Of a stretch of 64,000 nt of DNA, positions 34,121-43,019 are shown piece by piece. The DNA is from Ga0077527 sp964533495 (GTDB taxonomy: Bacteria; Pseudomonadota; Gammaproteobacteria; Burkholderiales; SG8-41). The DNA is taken from positions 1 to 64,000 of the forward strand of contig CAZHJU010000009.1 in the NCBI GenBank assembly GCA_964533495.1, written 5' to 3'. A program made the translations under genes and the position numbers. The notes below the pieces were generated by a model. It saw nothing but the letters and a program-made list of their open reading frames with translations, was not told the origin of the DNA and searched no databases. Position 1 is the stretch's first letter. Each line of letters begins with the position of its first letter.

Positions 34121-34731
34121 AACTCTACTGGTCCTCGCGCTCGCCCTTCGTGCGCAAGGTCATGGTCTTCGCGCACGAATGCGGGCTCGCCGGGCGCATC
34201 GAATGCGAACGCACCTTCGTGTCGATGTCGCAGCCGAACGCCGGCCTGCTGAAAATCAATCCCACCGGCAAGATTCCGACGCTGCTGCTCGACGACGGCA
34301 CGACGCTCTACGACTCGACCGTGATCTGCGAGTACCTCGACAGCCTGCACGACGACCCGAAGCTCTTTCCGCCGGCGGGCAACGCGCGCTGGACGGCGCT
34401 GCGCCGCCATGCGCTGGGCAACAACCTGCTCGACAACCTGATGCTGTGGCGCAACGAAACCCTGCGCCCGCAACCGCAGCAGTCGCCGGAAACGCTGGCG
34501 GCCTTCGAACTCAAGGTGCGCAACGCCGTGGCCGCCCTCGACCGCGAAGCCGGCGCGCTGGCGGCGGACCCGGTGGGCATCGGCCATGTCGCGATTGCCT
34601 GCGCGCTGGATTACATGGATTTCCGTTTTTCGGGGCTGGCCTGGCGCAAGGGCGGGGAAAGCATCGCAAAGTGGCACAATACCTTCGCGCAGCGTCCTTC
34701 GATGACCGCCACTGCGCACGTTGACCAATAA
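34117..34731 (+). CDS. Glutathione S-transferase family protein
   Basis: 204 aa. The N-terminal thioredoxin fold has SSRSPFVRKVMVFAHE (catalytic Ser/Tyr region), NPTGKIPTLLLDDG with the cis-Pro, and DSTVICEYLD, the glutathione gamma-glutamyl contact. The C-terminal half is helical. GSTs of this group act in detoxification or in catabolic ring opening and isomerisation. Its ATG overlaps the hydrolase stop, so the two are translationally coupled. Confidence 0.9.
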   Translation: MKLYWSSRSPFVRKVMVFAHECGLAGRIECERTFVSMSQPNAGLLKINPTGKIPTLLLDDGTTLYDSTVICEYLDSLHDDPKLFPPAGNARWTALRRHALGNNLLDNLMLWRNETLRPQPQQSPETLAAFELKVRNAVAALDREAGALAADPVGIGHVAIACALDYMDFRFSGLAWRKGGESIAKWHNTFAQRPSMTATAHVDQ

Positions 34732-34750
34732 AACACGCGGGGAGAACACC

Positions 34751-35713
34751 ATGAACCGACATCTGCTGCTCCTGCCGCTGCTCGGCGCCGTACTGGCGCT
34801 GCCGGCCGCATCCCAGACCTATCCCGCCAAGCCGGTGCGGGTGATCGTTCCCTTCCCGCCCGGCGGCCCCACCGACATCGTCACGCGCCTGATGGCGCCG
34901 AAAATGTCCGAAGCGCTGGGGCAGCAGGTGGTCGTCGAAAACCGCGGCGGCGCCGGCGGCGCCATCGGCACCGAGCAGGTCGCCAAATCGGCGCCCGACG
35001 GCTACACGCTGGTGATGGGCACCATCGGCGGCCTCGCGGTGGCCAAAAGCCTCAACCCCAGGCTCGGCTACGACACCCTGCGCGACCTCGCGCCGATCAC
35101 CCAGAGCGTGACCGTGACCAGCGTCCTCGTCACCCACCCCTCGGTGCCGGCGAAAAACGTCAGGGAACTGCTCGCGCTCGCCAAAAAAAGCGGCAACGGG
35201 CTGAACTACGCGTCCTCCGGCAACGGCACGATCACCCACCTCGCCGGCGAACTGCTGAAGCTGATGGGCAAGGTCGACATCTCCCACGTCGCCTACAAGG
35301 GCGGCGCGCCGGCACTGGTCGCGCTGGTCTCCGGCGAAGTCGACATGAGCTACGAAAACAGTCTGATCATCACGCCGCACATCAAGTCGGGCAAGGTCAA
35401 GGGACTGGCCGTCACCAGCGCCAAGCGCTCGGCGCTGCTGCCCGAACTGCCGACCATCGGCGAAACGCTCAAGGGCTACAGCGCCAGCGGCTGGTACGGA
35501 CTGCTGGCTCCCGCCGCTACGCCGAAGCCGGTGATCACGCGCCTGCACGCCGAGGCCGTGAAGGCCCTGCGCGCGCCGGACGTCGTCGAAAAACTGTCCG
35601 GCCAGGGCGCGGAACCGGCGGCCACCTCGCCCGAGGAGTTCACGGCTTTCATCCGCAGTGAAACCGAGAAGTGGGCGAACCTGGTCAAGACCGCCAACAT
35701 GCGCACCAATTGA
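34751..35713 (+). CDS. TctC/Bug-family periplasmic receptor
   Basis: 320 aa with a signal peptide (LLLLPLLGAVLALPAAS). It has VIVPFPPGGPTDIVTR and VVVENRGGAGG ligand loops. GGGGAG before the ATG at 34751 fixes the start; an upstream in-frame Met (34721) would overlap the GST gene and lies before the signal peptide. It is in the operon of the enolase-superfamily, hydrolase and GST genes and is followed by a terminator-like hairpin. Confidence 0.91.
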   Translation: MNRHLLLLPLLGAVLALPAASQTYPAKPVRVIVPFPPGGPTDIVTRLMAPKMSEALGQQVVVENRGGAGGAIGTEQVAKSAPDGYTLVMGTIGGLAVAKSLNPRLGYDTLRDLAPITQSVTVTSVLVTHPSVPAKNVRELLALAKKSGNGLNYASSGNGTITHLAGELLKLMGKVDISHVAYKGGAPALVALVSGEVDMSYENSLIITPHIKSGKVKGLAVTSAKRSALLPELPTIGETLKGYSASGWYGLLAPAATPKPVITRLHAEAVKALRAPDVVEKLSGQGAEPAATSPEEFTAFIRSETEKWANLVKTANMRTN

Positions 35714-35760
35714 GCGCGGACGACCGGTCTCTCGATGCACGGGATGGACCGGGCGGGCAG

Positions 35761-35800
35761 GATGATGCCGGCGGAATATCCGGCGCGGTTCATCTTTTTT
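35761..35800 (+). terminator. Intrinsic terminator after the receptor gene
   Basis: GCCGG-CGGAATAT-CCGGC hairpin, extended by outer GATGA/TTCATC pairing, followed by six T (35795-35800). It lies 48 bp past the stop at 35713 and is the clearest intrinsic terminator of the plus-strand operon. Confidence 0.75.
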
Positions 35801-35829
35801 CACCCTGCCCACCCCGCCCATCCCGCTGA

Positions 35830-35859
35830 TTTTTCCTCAAGGCATTTTTCCTCAAGGCG
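35830..35859. repeat. 15-bp tandem duplication
   Basis: TTTTTCCTCAAGGCA is followed at once by TTTTTCCTCAAGGCG (35830-35844 and 35845-35859). It lies in the leader of the acyl-CoA synthetase gene. The function is unknown. Confidence 0.6.
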
Positions 35860-35877
35860 ATTCAATCCCGATCATCC

Positions 35878-37998
35878 ATGACGACCCTGCCCGGCACCGC
35901 CCCCGACCTCTCCCGCCTGCTCGACCCGCGCGGCGTCGCCGTCATCGGCGCCTCCACCGATCTCTCGCGCATCGGCGGCCAGCCGATCAGGCTGCTCACC
36001 GAATACGGCTACCGGGGCAAGGTCTATCCGGTCAACCCGAAATACACGGAGGTCAAGGGGCTCCGCTGTTATCCCGACGTCACCGCGGTGCCGAAACCCT
36101 GCGACGTCGCGCTGATCGCGGTGGCGGGCCACCTGGTGCCGGGGGCGATCGAGCAGTGCGGCAAGGCCGGCATCCCCTTCGCCGTGGTGCTGTCCGCGGG
36201 ATTCGGCGAGGCCGGCGAGGCCGGCAAGGCACTCAACGACAGGCTGCTCGCCGCGGTGAAAACCAGCGGCGTGCGCATCGTCGGGCCGAACTGTCTCGGC
36301 CTGATGAACCTGGACGCCGACTTCCGCCTCGGTTTCGGCGGCACGCTGCAGCTGAAAACGCTGAAACCCGGCCCAATCGCCATGGTCACCCAGTCCGGCG
36401 GCTTCGGCTTCGGCGTGGTCGCCGTCGCCTGCTATTACGGACTCGGCTTCAACCACGTCGTTTCCACCGGCAACGAGGCCGACCTCACCGCGCTCGACTG
36501 GATGGAACACCTGATCGAGCGTCCCGACGTCGAAATCCTCACCGCCTTCCTCGAAGGCACCACCGAGGGCGGGCGCCTGCGCCGGCTCGGCGCGCGCGCG
36601 CTGGAGCTGGGCAAACCGGTGCTGGTCTGGAAGGTCGGCAACACCGACGTCGGCAGCAAGGCCGCGACCTCGCATACCGCGCGGCTGACCGCCGGTTACG
36701 AACTGTTCCGCGCCGCGTTCCGGGAAGGCGGCTTCATCGAGGTGCAGGACGTCGACGATCTCGTGGATTACTGCAAGGCCTTCCGCGCGCGCAAGCTGCC
36801 GAAAGGCCGGGGCGTCGGCGTGATGACGCTGTCCGGCGGCGCCGGCGTGCTGCTCGCCGACCGCTGCGTGGCGCGGGGACTCACCCTGCCGCGGCTTGCC
36901 GATGCCACGCGCGAGAAACTGCGCGGCATCGTCGTCGCCTACGCCTCCATCGAGAACCCGATCGACACCACCGCGCAGGGCTACAACGACAACTTCGCCT
37001 CGTACACCAAAACCATGCGCGAGGTGCTCGCCGATCCCAACATCGACGCCATCGTCGCGCGCGCGCCGCGCGGCAGCGTGGCGCAGGCCTGGGCCGAGGG
37101 CTTGGTGGAGATGCTGAAAGCCACCGACAAGCCGCTGCTGCTGAACTGGCCCACTTCGCCCGACGACAACCGCGGCGCGATGGACTACCTCGAGAGCCAC
37201 GGCGTGCCCTGCATCCTCGCTCCGGGACGCACCGTCGACGCACTGGCCGCGCTGAACGGCTTCGCCGCCAAGAAGCGTGAATTCGAGGCCCGGCGCGCCC
37301 GCGGCGGCAAACGCGCGATCGCCCCGCAGAAGCTGGATCCGCAGGGTTCGGGCACGCTGGGCGAGCGCGCCTCGAAAGCCCTGCTCCAGGCCTACGGCAT
37401 CCCGGTCACCGGCGAAAAGCTGCTGGCGCCGGAGGCGGTGGAAAAACTCGCCGCCGCACCGCTGCCATTCCCGCTGGCGGTGAAAATCGAATCCGCGGAC
37501 ATCCCGCACAAGACCGAGGCCGGCGTGATCCGGCTGAACGTCACCAGCCTCGACGGCCTGAAGCAGGCCGCGCGCGAGGTGCTCGCCGCGGCGCGGGCGT
37601 ACAAGGCCGATGCGCGCATCGACGGCATCCTGGTGCAGCAGATGGCCACCGGCGAGGAGGTCATCGCAGGCGCGGTCAACGATCCGCATTTCGGCCCGCT
37701 GATCGCGGTCGGGCTCGGCGGCGTGTTCACCGAAATCATGCACGACGTCACCCACCGCTACGCGCCCTTCGACGCCGAAACGGCGAAAGCGATGATCCAT
37801 GAAATCAGGGGCGTGAAGCTGTTGCAGGGCTACCGCGGCAGGCCGGCCTGCGACATCGACGCGCTGGCCGATGCGCTGTCGCGGCTGTCGCTGCTCGCCG
37901 CGGACCATGCCGGCCGCATCGCCGAGATCGACATCAACCCGCTGTTCGTCAACGCCTCCGGCGTGGTCGCCGCCGACGCGCTGGTGGTGCTCAAATGA
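35878..37998 (+). CDS. ADP-forming acyl-CoA synthetase (acetate-CoA ligase family), alpha-beta fusion
   Basis: 706 aa. The N-terminal CoA-binding Rossmann domain (VAVIGASTDLSRIGG) is followed by succinyl-CoA-synthetase-like domains containing the phosphorylated His region (GSKAATSHTARL), and a C-terminal ATP-grasp domain (about residues 495-700, with VKIESADIPHKTEAGVI). It converts a carboxylic acid, CoA and ATP to acyl-CoA, ADP and phosphate reversibly. The fused alpha-beta form is full length. The nitronate monooxygenase gene overlaps it by 4 bp (ATGA). Confidence 0.92.
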   Translation: MTTLPGTAPDLSRLLDPRGVAVIGASTDLSRIGGQPIRLLTEYGYRGKVYPVNPKYTEVKGLRCYPDVTAVPKPCDVALIAVAGHLVPGAIEQCGKAGIPFAVVLSAGFGEAGEAGKALNDRLLAAVKTSGVRIVGPNCLGLMNLDADFRLGFGGTLQLKTLKPGPIAMVTQSGGFGFGVVAVACYYGLGFNHVVSTGNEADLTALDWMEHLIERPDVEILTAFLEGTTEGGRLRRLGARALELGKPVLVWKVGNTDVGSKAATSHTARLTAGYELFRAAFREGGFIEVQDVDDLVDYCKAFRARKLPKGRGVGVMTLSGGAGVLLADRCVARGLTLPRLADATREKLRGIVVAYASIENPIDTTAQGYNDNFASYTKTMREVLADPNIDAIVARAPRGSVAQAWAEGLVEMLKATDKPLLLNWPTSPDDNRGAMDYLESHGVPCILAPGRTVDALAALNGFAAKKREFEARRARGGKRAIAPQKLDPQGSGTLGERASKALLQAYGIPVTGEKLLAPEAVEKLAAAPLPFPLAVKIESADIPHKTEAGVIRLNVTSLDGLKQAAREVLAAARAYKADARIDGILVQQMATGEEVIAGAVNDPHFGPLIAVGLGGVFTEIMHDVTHRYAPFDAETAKAMIHEIRGVKLLQGYRGRPACDIDALADALSRLSLLAADHAGRIAEIDINPLFVNASGVVAADALVVLK

Positions 37999-38993
37999 AC
38001 GGCCCGTTCAGGACCCGCATCACCGAGCTCTACGGCATCCGCCTGCCCGTCGTCGCCAGCGGCCTGATGTGGCTGGCCGACCCGGTCTACGTCGCCGCGG
38101 TCGCGCGCGCGGGGCTGATCGGCTTCATGACCGCGGCCAGCTTTCCCGACGTGCAGGCGCTGCGCGCGGGCATCCGCCGCTGCCGCGAACTCGCCGCGGG
38201 CGGGCCCTTCGGCGTCAACATCATGATCCGCGTCAGCCGCGACGGCACGGACCGCGTCAACCCGCTGATCGACGCGGTGATCGAGGAAGGCGTGAAGTTC
38301 GTCGAAACCGCCGGCAACAACCCCGAAGCCTACATCCGGCGGCTGAAGGACGCCGGCATCACCGTGCTGCACAAGGTGCCCGGCGTGCTGCGCTACGTGA
38401 AGAAGGCGGAGTCCCTCGGCGCCGACGCGGTGACCGTGATCGGCGCCGAGGCCGGCGGACATCCCGGCATCGAACCGGTGGGCACCATCGTTGCCGGCGT
38501 CTCCGCCGCGCGCGCGGTCGGGATTCCGGTGATCGTCGCCGGCGGCCTCGGCACCGGCGAACAGCTGGTGGCGGCGCTGGCGCTGGGCGCCGAAGGCGTC
38601 GCGATGGGCACCCGTTTCCTGGTGGCCGAGGAAGTCTGGGCGCACCGCCAGTACAAGGAGCGCCTGGTCGCCGCCGGCGAAACCGACACGACACTGCTGC
38701 TGCAATCGATGCGCAACACGCAGCGCGCGCTGAAAACCGCGCATGTCGCGATGATCCAGCAACTCGAGAAGGATGAACCCGGCAACACCGCCGCGCTGCT
38801 GCCGCACATCATGGGCACGGTCGGCCGCAAGGCCTATGAATGCGGCGACGTCGAGAAGGCGATGCTATCCTGCGGCCAGAGCGTGGTGTTCGCCGACAGG
38901 ATCGAGCCGCTGGCGGCGATCGTCGACCGCCTCGAGGCCGAAGCCCGCGCGGCGATGAGCCGCCTGCAACGCATTTACCAACCGCCCGCCTGA
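37995..38993 (+). CDS. Nitronate monooxygenase/2-nitropropane dioxygenase family flavoprotein
   Basis: 332 aa FMN-binding TIM barrel. Motifs include VVASGLMWLADP, GVKFVETAGNNP, GAEAGGHPGIEP and VAGGLGTGEQLVAALALGAEGVAMGTRF (phosphate loop). The family includes nitronate monooxygenases and the FMN subunits of enoyl reductases, so the substrate is uncertain. Its start overlaps the acyl-CoA synthetase stop by 4 bp, indicating coupled expression. Confidence 0.87.
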   Translation: MNGPFRTRITELYGIRLPVVASGLMWLADPVYVAAVARAGLIGFMTAASFPDVQALRAGIRRCRELAAGGPFGVNIMIRVSRDGTDRVNPLIDAVIEEGVKFVETAGNNPEAYIRRLKDAGITVLHKVPGVLRYVKKAESLGADAVTVIGAEAGGHPGIEPVGTIVAGVSAARAVGIPVIVAGGLGTGEQLVAALALGAEGVAMGTRFLVAEEVWAHRQYKERLVAAGETDTTLLLQSMRNTQRALKTAHVAMIQQLEKDEPGNTAALLPHIMGTVGRKAYECGDVEKAMLSCGQSVVFADRIEPLAAIVDRLEAEARAAMSRLQRIYQPPA

Positions 38994-39029
38994 TCCGGGG
39001 AGCGGATACACACCGCAGGAGAACGTTCC

Positions 39030-39992
39030 ATGAAATTGCGCAGGCTGCTGTTTTTCATTGCATTTATGACAACCCCGGGGCTGGCGGTCGCGCAGGCCTA
39101 TCCCAACAAGACGGTGCGGCTGATCGTGCCCTTTGCCGCCGGCGGCAGCACCGACGTGATCGCGCGCGTGCTCGCGCCGCGGCTGGCCGATGCGTGGGGA
39201 CAGCAGGTCATCGTCGACAACCGTCCCGGCGGCAACACCACGATCGGCACCGAGATCGTCGCCAAGGCGGCGCCCGACGGCCACACGCTGCTGGTGACCC
39301 CGGCGCCCTTCACCGTCGTGCCCAGCGTGCTGAAAAAACTGCCCTACGATCCGGCGAAGGACTTCGAGCCGATCACGCTGATCAACACCACGCCGATGGG
39401 GCTGGTGGTGCATCCCGGCGTGCCGGCGAAAAACGTCAGGGAACTGGTCGCGCTCGCCAAGGCAAGGCCGGTGCAGATGAATTTCGCGTCCTCCGGCAAC
39501 GGCGGCGTGCCCCATCTCTCCGGCGAACTGCTCAATGCCATGGCCGGCGTGAAGATGATGCACGTGCCGTACAAGGGCAATGCGCCGGCGCTGGTGGACC
39601 TCGTCGGCGGCCACGTCGACATGGCCTTCAACGGCCTGACTTCGGTGATGCCCTTCATCAAGTCCGGCCGCCTGCGCGTGATCGGTGTCACCAGCATCAA
39701 CCGCACCGCCGCGCTGCCCGAGGTGCCCACGCTCGACGAGCAGGGACTGAAAGGCTTCCAGGCCGTGGCCTGGAACGGGCTTACCGCGCCGGCGCGCACC
39801 CCGAAGGACGCGATCGCCAAAATCGCCGACAGCGCCGTGCGCATCGTGAAATCGCCGGAACTCGCCGAGCAGCTCAAGCGCGACGGCTCCGATCCGGTCG
39901 GCAGCAACACCGCCGAGTTCGTCGCCCACCTGCGCGATGAGGTCGCCAAGTGGAAGAAAGTGCTCGAGCGCGCCGGCATCACGTCATTCTGA
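39030..39992 (+). CDS. TctC/Bug-family periplasmic receptor
   Basis: 320 aa with a signal peptide (LLFFIAFMTTPGLAVAQA). It has canonical loops LIVPFAAGGSTDVIAR and VIVDNRPGGNTTIG. It lies 36 bp after the nitronate monooxygenase gene and 22 bp before a crotonase gene. GGAGAACG lies upstream of the ATG. Its neighbours suggest that the ligand is an acid activated to CoA by the adjacent ligases. Confidence 0.92.
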   Translation: MKLRRLLFFIAFMTTPGLAVAQAYPNKTVRLIVPFAAGGSTDVIARVLAPRLADAWGQQVIVDNRPGGNTTIGTEIVAKAAPDGHTLLVTPAPFTVVPSVLKKLPYDPAKDFEPITLINTTPMGLVVHPGVPAKNVRELVALAKARPVQMNFASSGNGGVPHLSGELLNAMAGVKMMHVPYKGNAPALVDLVGGHVDMAFNGLTSVMPFIKSGRLRVIGVTSINRTAALPEVPTLDEQGLKGFQAVAWNGLTAPARTPKDAIAKIADSAVRIVKSPELAEQLKRDGSDPVGSNTAEFVAHLRDEVAKWKKVLERAGITSF

Positions 39993-40014
39993 TCCGCAGG
40001 CACGGGGAATCCGC

Positions 40015-40785
40015 ATGAGCATCAAGGTCACCATCGACGAAGGCATCGCCACCGTGCTGCTCGACCGTGCCGACAAGCTGAACGCGTTGTCCGGCGGGAT
40101 GTACCACGAGCTGGCCGATGCCTTCCGCAGGCTCAACGAGGACGACGCGGTGCGCGTCGTGCTGCTGACCGGCGCCGGCCGCGCCTTCTGCGCCGGCGGC
40201 GACGTCGGCTCGATGGGCGGCTACGACGTGGTCAGCGGCCGCAGGCGCTCGAAGGGCCACCAGCAGATGATCCTCGCGCTGCACCACCTCGAAAAACCGG
40301 TCATCGCCGCGGTGCGCGGCCCGGCCGCGGGCATCGGCGCCAGCATGGCTCTTGCTTGTGACCTGATCGTTGCCAGCGAAACCGCCTACCTGCTGATGGC
40401 CTTCAAGAACGTCGGCATTCCACCGGACGGCGGCGCGATCTATTTCCTGACCCAGCACCTGGGGCTCGCCCGCGCCAAGGAAATCGTCTACAGCGCGCGC
40501 AAGCTGCCGGCGGCCGAGGCGAAGGACATGGGCCTGGTCGGCAGGGTCGTCCCGGACGACCGACTGGAAGAAGAGTCCCTCGCGCTGGCGCGCGAGATCG
40601 CCGGCTCCGCGACCTACGCGCTGACGCTGGCCAAACGCATGTTCCAGTACATGTACGTGCCGACGCTGGAGCAGCTTCTCGAAATGGAAGTGCTGGCGGT
40701 CTGCGGCGCGCGCATGACCGAAGACCATGTCGAGGGCGTCACCGCCTTCAAGGAAAAACGCAAACCGAAGTTCAGGGGCAAATAG
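40015..40785 (+). CDS. Enoyl-CoA hydratase/isomerase (crotonase) family protein
   Basis: 256 aa crotonase fold with FCAGGDVGSMGG, GPAAGIGASMALACD (oxyanion) and GIPPDGGAIYFL. It is a paralogue of the 22956-23726 product with the same C-terminal EGVTAFKEKRKPKFRGK. The Asp in PPDGG at the second acid position is shared by both. It is followed 15 bp later by an AMP-forming acyl-CoA ligase. Its exact reaction is unknown. Confidence 0.9.
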   Translation: MSIKVTIDEGIATVLLDRADKLNALSGGMYHELADAFRRLNEDDAVRVVLLTGAGRAFCAGGDVGSMGGYDVVSGRRRSKGHQQMILALHHLEKPVIAAVRGPAAGIGASMALACDLIVASETAYLLMAFKNVGIPPDGGAIYFLTQHLGLARAKEIVYSARKLPAAEAKDMGLVGRVVPDDRLEEESLALAREIAGSATYALTLAKRMFQYMYVPTLEQLLEMEVLAVCGARMTEDHVEGVTAFKEKRKPKFRGK

Positions 40786-40800
40786 GACAAGGACGGGCCG

Positions 40801-42423
40801 ATGAGCGAATGGAAAAAGCAGACCCTCGCCGGATTCCTCGCCGCCACGGCCGCCGCGCACGCGCAGGACGAGGCGCTGGTGATCGCCGGGCGGCGGCTGA
40901 CCTGGGCCGAACTGCGCGACAACGTGCGCGAGGTCGCCCGCGGCCTGCGCGCGCTGGGCATCGGGCGCGGCGACCATGTCGCGGTGTGCATGGGCAATTC
41001 GCTCGAATGGGTGATCTTCTTTTATGCCGCCGCGACCATCGGCGCGGTGACGGTGCCGGTCAACACCCGCTTCAAGGCCGACGAAATGGCCTACTGCCTG
41101 AAGCAGGCCGACGTGAAACTGCTGTTCATCACCGACCGCTTCCTGAAAATCGACTTCATCGCGATGCTGCGCGGCATCTGCCCCGCGGTGGACCGCGCGC
41201 TGCCCGATCCGGCGCTGCCGCTGCTGCGGACCGTCGTCGTGCTGGGGCAGGACGTGCCTTCCGGCGCCGTCACCTTCGCCGACCTGCTGGCCCGGGGCGC
41301 GGCGTTCGACGAGGCATACCCGGAAGAAGTCAAACCCGACGACGCGCTGCTGATGCAGTTCACCTCCGGCACCACCTCGCATCCCAAGGGCGTGATGCTG
41401 AGCCACGACAACATGCTGCGCAACGCCTTCCACGTCGCCGCGCGTTTCCATCTGAAGGCCGGCGACCGCTACTACAGCGCGCGCCCCTACTACCACGTCG
41501 CCGGCACCACGCTGTCGCTGCTCGCGGCCCTGACCACCGGCGCCTGCCTGCTGTCCTCGCCGACCTTCGAGCCCGAGGAGGCGCTGTCGACAATGTGGAG
41601 CGAGGAATGCACGCACACCTCGGGCAACGACACCATGTTCCTGATGATGCTGAACCATCCCAAGTTCGCGCAGTACCCGCTGAAGCTGCGCAACGGCTGG
41701 GTCTCCTGCGGTCCCGAGGTCTCGCGCCGCGTCGTCGAGCAGATGGGCATGAAGGGGCTGGTCCAGGCCTACGGCCTGTCCGAAGCCTCGCCCAACGTCT
41801 GCATGTCGCGCCACGATGACGATCCCGAGAAGCGCATCGAGGGCTGGGCGCACATCCTCGACGGCGTGGAAGTGCGGCTGGTCGACCCCGAAACCGGCTC
41901 CGTGCAACCGCCGGGCAGGACGGGCGAGATCCAGGTCCGCGGCTGGAGCGTGATGCAGGGCTATTACAAGATGCCGGAACAGACGGCGAAGGCCATCGAC
42001 GCCGAAGGCTGGCTGCACACCGGCGATCTCGGCGTCATGGACGACGAGGGCCGGCTGAAATTCATCACGCGCATCAAGGACGTGTTCCGCGTCGGCGGCG
42101 AAAACGTCGCGCCGGCGGAAGTGGAGGACGTGCTGCACCGGCATCCGAAAATCAAGCAGGCCCAGGTCATCGGCGTGCCCGACCCGCGGCTGATCGAAGT
42201 GCCGGCGGCGTACGTGATCCTCAACGAGGGCGAGACCGCGACGCCGGAAGAACTGATCACGTGGAGCCGGGAACGGCTCGCCAACTTCCGCGTGCCGCGC
42301 TACCTGAAGCTCATCGACAGCTTCGAGAACATCGGCATGACCGGCAGCTCGAAGGTGCAGAAGAACAAGCTGCGCGCGCAGGCGCTGATCGATTTTGGCC
42401 TGGAAGAGACAAAAAAAACCTGA
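40801..42423 (+). CDS. AMP-forming acyl-CoA synthetase (ANL superfamily)
   Basis: 540 aa. The AMP-binding P-loop is FTSGTTSHPKG, with GLSEASPN later (A5 variant), TGDLGVMDDEG (A7) and GGENVAPAEVED (A8). The catalytic Lys lies near the C-terminus (TGSSKVQKNKL). It activates a carboxylic acid to acyl-AMP, then acyl-CoA. Medium-chain, aromatic or steroid-acid substrates are possible. It follows a crotonase and precedes the DUF35/thiolase-like pair. Confidence 0.92.
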   Translation: MSEWKKQTLAGFLAATAAAHAQDEALVIAGRRLTWAELRDNVREVARGLRALGIGRGDHVAVCMGNSLEWVIFFYAAATIGAVTVPVNTRFKADEMAYCLKQADVKLLFITDRFLKIDFIAMLRGICPAVDRALPDPALPLLRTVVVLGQDVPSGAVTFADLLARGAAFDEAYPEEVKPDDALLMQFTSGTTSHPKGVMLSHDNMLRNAFHVAARFHLKAGDRYYSARPYYHVAGTTLSLLAALTTGACLLSSPTFEPEEALSTMWSEECTHTSGNDTMFLMMLNHPKFAQYPLKLRNGWVSCGPEVSRRVVEQMGMKGLVQAYGLSEASPNVCMSRHDDDPEKRIEGWAHILDGVEVRLVDPETGSVQPPGRTGEIQVRGWSVMQGYYKMPEQTAKAIDAEGWLHTGDLGVMDDEGRLKFITRIKDVFRVGGENVAPAEVEDVLHRHPKIKQAQVIGVPDPRLIEVPAAYVILNEGETATPEELITWSRERLANFRVPRYLKLIDSFENIGMTGSSKVQKNKLRAQALIDFGLEETKKT

Positions 42424-42605
42424 CCGCAGAGGACACAAAGAAAAACCCGGACAATCCGTCATTCCGGCGCAGGCCGGAATCCAGGAACATGCCACGATCC
42501 GTTCTGGATTCCGGCTCGCCCCACCAAGGGGACTTCCTTCGGGGCGCGCTTCGCGCGTCCGGAACGACGTATTTTATAAGCACTTGATTTTATTGATATT
42601 TTTCG
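42424..42605 (-). repeat. Composite repeat module, copy B
   Basis: On the minus strand: an AT-rich block (42571-42605, core ATCAATAAAATCAAGTGC), then a GTCATTCCGG-type inverted pair (42458-42570), then CTTTGTGTCCTCTGCGG (about 42424-42441). The same three parts occur in the same order at 57687-57866. It fills nearly the whole gap between the acyl-CoA ligase stop and the DUF35 gene. Confidence 0.7.
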
Positions 42606-42629
42606 TATCACCTCGAGAAGGAGCTGCAG

Positions 42630-43019
42630 ATGTCTGACCTGACGAAACAATCCCCGCTCGGCACCTACGTCGAGCATTTAAAGAAAGGCGAACTGGCCTA
42701 CCAGGTGTGCAAGGACGACAACAAGGCGTTCTTCTACCCGCGCGCGGTGGCGCCGGAAACCGGCAGCGGCAACCTGGAATGGAAGGTGTCAAAAGGGCTG
42801 GGCACCGTCTACACGACCACGGTCGTGCACTACAAGGGCGAGCCGCCGCTGAACGTGGCGATGATCGACATGGACGAGGGTTTCCGCCTGATGAGCCGGG
42901 TCGAGGACATCGACGCAATGGCCGTGAAAATCGGCATGCGGGTCAAATTCAGGGCGCATCCGGGCGACGAGAAGACCCTGCCCTATCCTGTATTCACGCC
43001 CGCGGGAGACACCAAATGA
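42630..43019 (+). CDS. DUF35 OB-fold protein with degraded zinc ribbon
   Basis: 129 aa. The OB-fold part (VSKGLGTVYTTTVVH, VAMIDMDEGFRLMSRV) fits DUF35, which binds acyl-CoA-like partners. The N-terminal rubredoxin-like zinc ribbon normally has CxxC...CxxC; here only Cys27 remains (YQVCKDDNKAFFYPR). The start at 42630 has AAGGAG 6 bp upstream. DUF35 proteins typically pair with a thiolase-superfamily protein, as the next gene (overlap of 4 bp, ATGA) is. The loss of zinc ligands is the notable feature. Confidence 0.85.
   Translation: MSDLTKQSPLGTYVEHLKKGELAYQVCKDDNKAFFYPRAVAPETGSGNLEWKVSKGLGTVYTTTVVHYKGEPPLNVAMIDMDEGFRLMSRVEDIDAMAVKIGMRVKFRAHPGDEKTLPYPVFTPAGDTK

Noticed and set aside
35830..35859. 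Short tandem repeat as start of a CRISPR array
   Set aside because: Only two units of 15 bp with no spacer; no cas genes in the window.
35872..37908. 678-codon minus-strand frame
   Set aside because: It is antisense to the ADP-forming acyl-CoA synthetase, whose domains are complete on the plus strand.
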